Positions 4,923-10,666 of a stretch of DNA of 10,666 nucleotides are shown piece after piece. The stretch is from DASXYU01 sp036502295 (GTDB taxonomy: Bacteria > Actinomycetota > Actinomycetes > Mycobacteriales > Jatrophihabitantaceae). Made by a program: the position numbers and the translations under genes. The stretch is taken from NCBI GenBank assembly GCA_036502295.1, contig DASXYU010000099.1, positions 1-10,666 on the forward strand, read 5' to 3'. The notes below the pieces were generated by a model, which was not told the origin of the DNA, ran no database searches, and was given only the letters and a program-made list of their open reading frames with translations. Position 1 is the stretch's first letter. Each line of letters opens with the position of its first letter.

Positions 4923-6695
4923 GTGAACAGGCTCGTTGTGCTCTGCCCTGCCGAGACCGTGAACGACACGGCCGAAGCACTGCACCAACTCGTGGCGGTC
5001 GCGCGCGCCAACGGCAGCGACGCGATGATCAAGTACCACCCGCAGCAGGATGATCTCACCGCCGAGTACGCCCACTACGACGTCCCGGTCGCGGGTGCGA
5101 TTACCGATCAGCCAGGACTCCTCGTCGTCGTGCCGGAGCACGGCGTGCAGATGGTGCCGCTCGAGACGACCTTCTCGACGTGGGCCATCTGGTGGTTCAG
5201 CCCGGACGAGTACTTCCAGACCATCGGCGGCTTCGTCGGCGCACCCCCGCGTGACACCGACTTCACCAGACGTCTGCTCTCGCCGGAGTTGGGCATCCTG
5301 CACCTCGCGCAGAACCGCCGCTCGCGCGCGTTCCTCTTCACGCGGGGCGTCCGCTCGCTCACGCTCACCGACTTCCTCGGCTCCGACTGGATCGACAGCG
5401 TTACCCGCTACCGCCACGACGCCAAGAAGGACGTCGTCCTCTACCGCAACGACCGCGGCACCCTCTTCAACCAGCGGCTCATCGCCTCGGCCGGTGAACA
5501 CGCCCCCGGCCTCGAGTTCGTCCCCGTCGACAGCGCGGTCGAGGACGACGCGCTTGCCCGGCTGCTCGGCGAGGCGAAGGTCTTCATCGACTTCGGCGAC
5601 CAGGGTCACCTCGACCGGCTCTCCCGCGCCGCGGTCCTCGCCGGCTGCGTGCTCATCGTCGGCCGCCGCGGTGTCGCGATCAATGGCGAGGACGTGCCGC
5701 TGCCGCAGCGCTTCATCATCGATACCGACCGCATCAACTCTGTCGCGGAGACGCTTTCGCTCGCAGCCCGGGCCGCCACGGACCACGACGAGATCGCACC
5801 TGAGTTCGACCCCTATCGCGAGCTCGTACTCGCCCAACAGCAGGCGTTCCCGGCGCAGCTCGCCGCCGTCCTCGCCGAGACGGCACGACCGAGGTTCGGT
5901 GGCTTCAAGCCCGGCGTCGGCAAGAACGGCAAGAGCAGCGCGAACAAGAAGAAGAGCAAGCCCCTGACGGCGGCGAGGGCGTCACGGGGCGATACCGCCG
6001 TCAACGTCGTCTCGCACCTTCCGCCCGAGGCGCCGCACAGCGGCGTGAAGGCACTCTTCGTCCTCGCCTCGATGCTGCGCGACCGCGGCATCGACGCCGA
6101 GGTGAACAGCCCCGAACCGGACCGGCTGCAGATCATCCCGGAGGGCTTTCCGGCAGAGCCCGGCGCGGTGCGCTGGATGCTCTTCTGGGGCAGCTCCTAC
6201 CCCGGCGAGCACGTCATCACCTGGGAGCACCGCTTCGCCGAGGGCGCACCACGCATCCAGGTACCCATCACCTTCCTGGACCTCTTCCGCCCCGCCCCGG
6301 GCGTCGAGCGGCGCAATGCCGCGGTGTGGGTCGGCAAGGGCAGCTATAACCCGGCACTCGTACCTGAGGGGGCGGTGCTGATTCCGCAGCACACCCCACG
6401 AGGACGAGTTGACGTCGCCGAGATCCTGCAACGCGCCGAGTACCTGATCAGCTTCGACGCCGCCACGGCCCTCACCATGGAGGCGACCCTCTGCGGTACG
6501 CCGGTGGTGATCCCGGCACCTCGCCCCGAAGGTGCTGACGAGTGGCTCTACAAGGACTTCGGCCACGGCTGGGAGATGGATCTCGAGCTCGCGAAGAGCA
6601 CGGTGCACCTCGCGCGGGAGCACTACACGGATGTGGTGGTGCCGACCTGCGAGCGCTACGTCGACGACTTCGCCGAGTGGCTCCGCACTCTCTGA
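4923..6695 (+). CDS. Fused two-domain glycosyltransferase-like protein
   Basis: This 590-residue protein has two parts. Residues 1 to about 325 resemble an uncharacterised capsular/polysaccharide-biosynthesis family that I recognise by pattern only: an N-terminal 'HQLVAVARANG' helix, 'VVVPE', 'IWWFSPDEYF' (89-98), 'VVLYRNDRGTLF', and 'AKVFIDFGDQGHLDRLSRAA' at about 219-238. The usual 'HPGKDR' and 'PREA' of the last segment are changed here. A Lys/Ser-rich linker follows (about 326-357). Residues about 360-590 look like a GT-B-fold transferase half: 'VSHLPPEAPHSGVKA', 'WVGKGS' (469-474), then 'LISFDAATALTMEATLCGTPVVIP' near 508-531, which resembles the Glu-containing donor-site helix of retaining GT-B enzymes. 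There is no signal peptide or membrane segment, so it is probably cytosolic and acts on nucleotide-sugar-dependent glycan assembly. Acceptor and donor are unknown. The gene is divergent from ahpC and convergent with the glycosyltransferase at 6768. GTG 4911 would add four residues. Confidence 0.75.
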   Translation: MNRLVVLCPAETVNDTAEALHQLVAVARANGSDAMIKYHPQQDDLTAEYAHYDVPVAGAITDQPGLLVVVPEHGVQMVPLETTFSTWAIWWFSPDEYFQTIGGFVGAPPRDTDFTRRLLSPELGILHLAQNRRSRAFLFTRGVRSLTLTDFLGSDWIDSVTRYRHDAKKDVVLYRNDRGTLFNQRLIASAGEHAPGLEFVPVDSAVEDDALARLLGEAKVFIDFGDQGHLDRLSRAAVLAGCVLIVGRRGVAINGEDVPLPQRFIIDTDRINSVAETLSLAARAATDHDEIAPEFDPYRELVLAQQQAFPAQLAAVLAETARPRFGGFKPGVGKNGKSSANKKKSKPLTAARASRGDTAVNVVSHLPPEAPHSGVKALFVLASMLRDRGIDAEVNSPEPDRLQIIPEGFPAEPGAVRWMLFWGSSYPGEHVITWEHRFAEGAPRIQVPITFLDLFRPAPGVERRNAAVWVGKGSYNPALVPEGAVLIPQHTPRGRVDVAEILQRAEYLISFDAATALTMEATLCGTPVVIPAPRPEGADEWLYKDFGHGWEMDLELAKSTVHLAREHYTDVVVPTCERYVDDFAEWLRTL

Positions 6696-6696
6696 C

Positions 6697-6751
6697 CTTG
6701 ATCAACACGGCCTCGTGGCCCCTGAGGGGCCGTCTCGCTCTGTTGATCAAG
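6697..6751. terminator. Nested inverted repeat, probable bidirectional terminator
   Basis: The gap between two convergent genes is filled by two nested perfect hairpins. The outer arms are CTTGATCAACA (6697-6707) and TGTTGATCAAG (6741-6751), 11 bp each. Inside is GGCCCC-TGA-GGGGCC (6717-6731). The structure begins 2 bases after the stop at 6693-6695 and ends 16 bases before the other stop at 6768-6770. It is symmetric, so it could stop transcription from both sides. There is no long U tract. Confidence 0.65.
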
Positions 6752-6767
6752 CGGGATTGAACGAGTC

Positions 6768-7877
6768 TTAGACGCTGACGAGCTCGGCCGGCAGCGGAGC
6801 GTTGAGCCCCACGATCGGGTCGCCGTGCACGCGCGCGATGGTCTCGCGCATCGCGAGCTCCCACTTCCACGCGTTGCCCTGGATCGTCCGGGTCGAGGCC
6901 CACACCTTCGCGTTGAGGCCCATCAGCGTGCGCAGCTCGTCGTCGAAGAGCAGCTCGTTGAGGTACTTCGCCCACTCGTGCGGCTGCTTCACGAGGAAGC
7001 CGGTCTCGCCGTGCACCACGGTGTCCGGGTACGGACCGTAGTTGGCGGCGACCACCGGGATGCCGAGAGCGGCGTACTCCAGCGCCTTGATGTCACTGCG
7101 CGACTTGTTGAAGGCGTGGTACATCAGCGGCGCGATCCCGACGTGAAAGTCGATGCTCTTCACGTAGTCGTTCAGCTCGGCGTTCCACGTGCTGTGCCGC
7201 ACGTTCGGCGCGCTGATCAGCTCGCGGAAGTCCTGCCCCACCAGGTGCAGGTCGACCTCCGGGTGGCGGCGCAGGTAGTGGCTCAGCGTGCCGGTCACGT
7301 CCCGGACGTCCATTGCGTGGCTCGCGCTCACCGTCCAGCCGAAGGTCTTGCGCTCCGGCTCCTCCTTCGGGTGCAGCAGCAGGTTGAGGTCGACGCAGTT
7401 CGGCAGGACGTAGACGTTCTCGTTGAACCGGCTCACCAGCTCACCCAGGTGCGGCGTCGTCACGGTGACCGCATCGGCGATCCGCAGCGAATCCTCGATA
7501 CGCCGGGTCACCTCGGGGCTCGCCAGGCCGGCGGCGCCCACGTTCGAGCCGTGGATGTCCCACAGGTTGTCGTCGATCTCCGCGATGAGGACGGGGCGGC
7601 GCCCGGGCCGCTCCTTCAGCTTCTCCCAGAGCAAGGCGCGCCCCGGGTCGCTGAGGATCTGGCCGAGCACCACATCGGTGTCCTCGGGCGCGCTGTCGAA
7701 GCCGACGATCGACACCGCCTCGTGGCCGGCTCCCTTGAGCCCCCACATCGGCAGGTCCACCCGGTACATGCCCGAGCCGGCCTCGCCCTGCGCCCAGCCG
7801 CGAATCTTCAGCGGAGTGATCGACGCAGCGGTCTCCGCCTCCACCGACACCTGCCCCACCTGCTCAGTCATGCCCAT
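6768..7877 (-). CDS. Glycosyltransferase, GT4-like (GT-B fold)
   Basis: This 369-residue protein would transfer a sugar from a nucleotide donor to an unidentified acceptor, probably in envelope or exopolysaccharide synthesis. The N-terminal half contains 'GMYRVDLPMWGLKGAGHEA' (36-54) and 'VLIAEIDDNLWDIH' (96-109), then 'ADAVTVTTPHLGEL' and 'VYVLPNCVD', the boundary seen in many GT4 enzymes. The C-terminal half has 'HLVGQD' and 'APLMYHAFNKSRSDIKALEY' (249-268), then 'GIPVVAANYGPYPDTVVHG' (272-290) and 'ETGFLV', the donor-binding region with E267 as a likely nucleotide-sugar ligand. No signal peptide or membrane span is seen. ATG 7877 is preferred; ATG 7871 is equally possible. Neither has a Shine-Dalgarno sequence. 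Longer in-frame extension to 8090 would run into the furA coding region and is implausible. The gene is divergent from furA and convergent with the fused GT gene. Confidence 0.85.
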   Translation of the reverse strand: MGMTEQVGQVSVEAETAASITPLKIRGWAQGEAGSGMYRVDLPMWGLKGAGHEAVSIVGFDSAPEDTDVVLGQILSDPGRALLWEKLKERPGRRPVLIAEIDDNLWDIHGSNVGAAGLASPEVTRRIEDSLRIADAVTVTTPHLGELVSRFNENVYVLPNCVDLNLLLHPKEEPERKTFGWTVSASHAMDVRDVTGTLSHYLRRHPEVDLHLVGQDFRELISAPNVRHSTWNAELNDYVKSIDFHVGIAPLMYHAFNKSRSDIKALEYAALGIPVVAANYGPYPDTVVHGETGFLVKQPHEWAKYLNELLFDDELRTLMGLNAKVWASTRTIQGNAWKWELAMRETIARVHGDPIVGLNAPLPAELVSV

Positions 7878-7935
7878 GCAATCGGCAGATTGTGACCGTT
7901 CTTGACGTCTCCGCGCCGACGCCAGCCGGCCTTTT

Positions 7936-7973
7936 CTTGACACATTCCAGATTTGGGTGCCACGCTGATCGTC
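7936..7973 (+). promoter_or_regulatory. Candidate leaderless furA promoter with Fur-like half-site
   Basis: A consensus -35 TTGACA (7937-7942) is followed after 18 bases by CACGCT (7961-7966). That -10-like hexamer ends 7 bases before the furA ATG at 7974, so transcription would start at the start codon. To my knowledge mycobacterial furA transcripts are also leaderless. Overlapping the -35 is CTTGACA-C-ATTCCAG (7936-7950), an imperfect 7-1-7 dyad (4 of 7 arm positions pair). Its CATTCCA half is identical to the half-site in the ahpC operator. Autoregulation by FurA is therefore plausible. The -10 is a weak match. Confidence 0.5.
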
Positions 7974-8420
7974 ATGCAGGCCAGGACGATTCCCGACGAG
8001 ACGCAGCTCGCCGCTGCCCTCCGGGGAGCAGGTATGCGCCTCACCGCGCCGCGTCTCGCCGTCCTCGCCGAAGTCTGGCGTCAACCGCACGGCGACGTCG
8101 ACTCGATCGCCATAGCTGCCCGCGGCAAGCTCGGATCGGTGAGCACCCAGGCGGTCTATGACGTCCTGCGTGCCCTCACCGAGGCCGACCTCGTCCGCCG
8201 CATCGAACCCGCCGGATCACCCGCCCGCTTCGAGGCCCGCGTCGGCGACAACCACCACCACATCGTCTGCCGCTACTGCGCCTCCATCGAGGACGTCGAC
8301 TGCGCCGTCGGCGAACGTCCCTGCCTCGAAGCCTCCGACACCCACGGCTACGTCATCGACGAGGCCGAAGTGACCTACTGGGGCGTCTGCCCCGAGTGCG
8401 CGACCGCACACCCGTCCTGA
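7974..8420 (+). CDS. furA: Peroxide-sensing Fur-family repressor (FurA-like)
   Basis: This 148-residue protein matches Fur-family length. Residues 1 to about 82 form the DNA-binding winged helix ('RLTAPRLAVL' at 22-31; recognition helix region 'VSTQAVYDVLRALTEADLVRRIE' at 56-78). Residues about 83-148 are the metal-binding dimerisation domain, with 'DNHHHIVCRYC' (92-102), 'IEDVDC' and 'YWGVCPEC' (135-142). Two CxxC pairs, C99/C102 and C139/C142, form the expected structural Zn site, and the His cluster and Asp residues supply the regulatory metal site. The sequence is of the mycobacterial FurA / Streptomyces FurS-CatR type, which represses the adjacent catalase-peroxidase gene and is released by peroxide. 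katG starts 30 bases downstream, exactly that arrangement. ATG 7974 is chosen because a -10-like hexamer ends 7 bases upstream; an in-frame TTG at 7953 lies inside the promoter. Confidence 0.93.
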   Translation: MQARTIPDETQLAAALRGAGMRLTAPRLAVLAEVWRQPHGDVDSIAIAARGKLGSVSTQAVYDVLRALTEADLVRRIEPAGSPARFEARVGDNHHHIVCRYCASIEDVDCAVGERPCLEASDTHGYVIDEAEVTYWGVCPECATAHPS

Positions 8421-8439
8421 ACCGCATTACCTGACGCTC

Positions 8440-8444
8440 GGAGG
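8440..8444 (+). promoter_or_regulatory. Strong ribosome-binding site of katG
   Basis: GGAGG lies 6 bases before the ATG at 8451, within the 30-base gap after the furA stop. It allows efficient katG translation from a furA-katG transcript. No separate promoter is evident in this short gap. Confidence 0.8.
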
Positions 8445-8450
8445 TCTGCC

Positions 8451-10592
<2,142 letters not shown>

Positions 10593-10612
10593 CCACATTT
10601 CGCGTCGAGTGG

Positions 10613-10666
10613 TCACTTATGACGCCGAGTGGTCAGTTTTCGGTGACCACTCGGCGTCATAAGTGA
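10613..10666. repeat. 23-bp-arm perfect palindrome after katG (reaches window end)
   Basis: Arms 10613-10635 and 10644-10666 are perfect reverse complements around the loop GTTTTCGG. The palindrome ends exactly at the last base, so it may be longer. A near-copy of part of the arm, CGTCGAGTGGTCA (10603-10615), recurs as CGCCGAGTGGTCA at 10623-10635 and inverted at 10644-10656. It begins 21 bases after the katG stop and could act as the katG terminator. The internal repetition also suggests a dispersed palindromic repeat element. Confidence 0.75.

Noticed and set aside
4872..5837. 321-codon minus-strand frame inside the fused GT gene
   Set aside because: Charged low-complexity shadow product; it would also run across the ahpC promoter region.
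6825..7895. 356-codon open frame on the plus strand opposite the GT4-like gene
   Set aside because: The composition (Arg, Val, His, Asp-rich, no domains) is that of a shadow frame, and the opposite strand encodes a clear glycosyltransferase.
7953..7973. TTG start for furA seven codons upstream
   Set aside because: It lies between the -35 and -10 elements and has no ribosome-binding site; ATG 7974 fits a leaderless start.
7878..8090. N-terminal extension of the GT4-like gene to base 8090
   Set aside because: The extra 71 residues overlap the furA promoter and coding start on the other strand and look like non-coding shadow sequence.

Overview
The window is GC-rich DNA, very probably from an actinomycete (Actinomycetota). 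Three things point that way: strong G/C at third codon positions with long antisense shadow frames; two regulator genes whose -10-like elements leave essentially no room for a leader; and a furA-katG pair of the mycobacterial/streptomycete type. I cannot name a genus.

Layout from left to right. (1) Bases 1-1401 hold the 3' part of a large Ig-repeat protein, probably a secreted or surface protein, whose N-terminus lies outside the window. A strong hairpin follows it. (2) Bases 1514-2215 encode a GntR/FadR-type (FCD domain) regulator that appears to be leaderless and carries Asp at two positions where the family usually has metal-binding His. (3) Bases 4790-2249, read on the minus strand, hold the peroxide-reduction cluster ahpC-ahpF-trxA: a 2-Cys peroxiredoxin, its dedicated flavoprotein reductase of the E. 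coli 521-residue type, and a thioredoxin. The promoter side of ahpC carries a perfect 17-bp dyad with the 7-1-7 geometry of Fur/PerR operators. (4) Bases 4923-6695 (plus) and 7877-6768 (minus) are two convergent glycosyltransferase-type genes. The first is a fusion of two GT-like halves joined by a Lys-rich linker. The two genes end around a nested inverted repeat that looks like a shared terminator. (5) Bases 7974-8420 and 8451-10592 are furA (peroxide-sensing Fur-family repressor) and katG (catalase-peroxidase), an apparent operon with a candidate leaderless promoter. (6) After katG lies a 23-bp-arm perfect palindrome that runs to the last base of the window.

The functional theme is peroxide defence (AhpC/AhpF/TrxA plus FurA/KatG), interrupted by two cell-envelope-type glycosyltransferases. 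The best testable idea is that the FurA encoded at 7974 also controls ahpCF-trxA through the dyad at 4840-4856, because the furA promoter contains the same CATTCCA half-site. I see no CRISPR array, tRNA, rRNA, insertion sequence or phage gene. I also see no clear new defence system. The most novel protein is the fused glycosyltransferase-like gene at 4923-6695.
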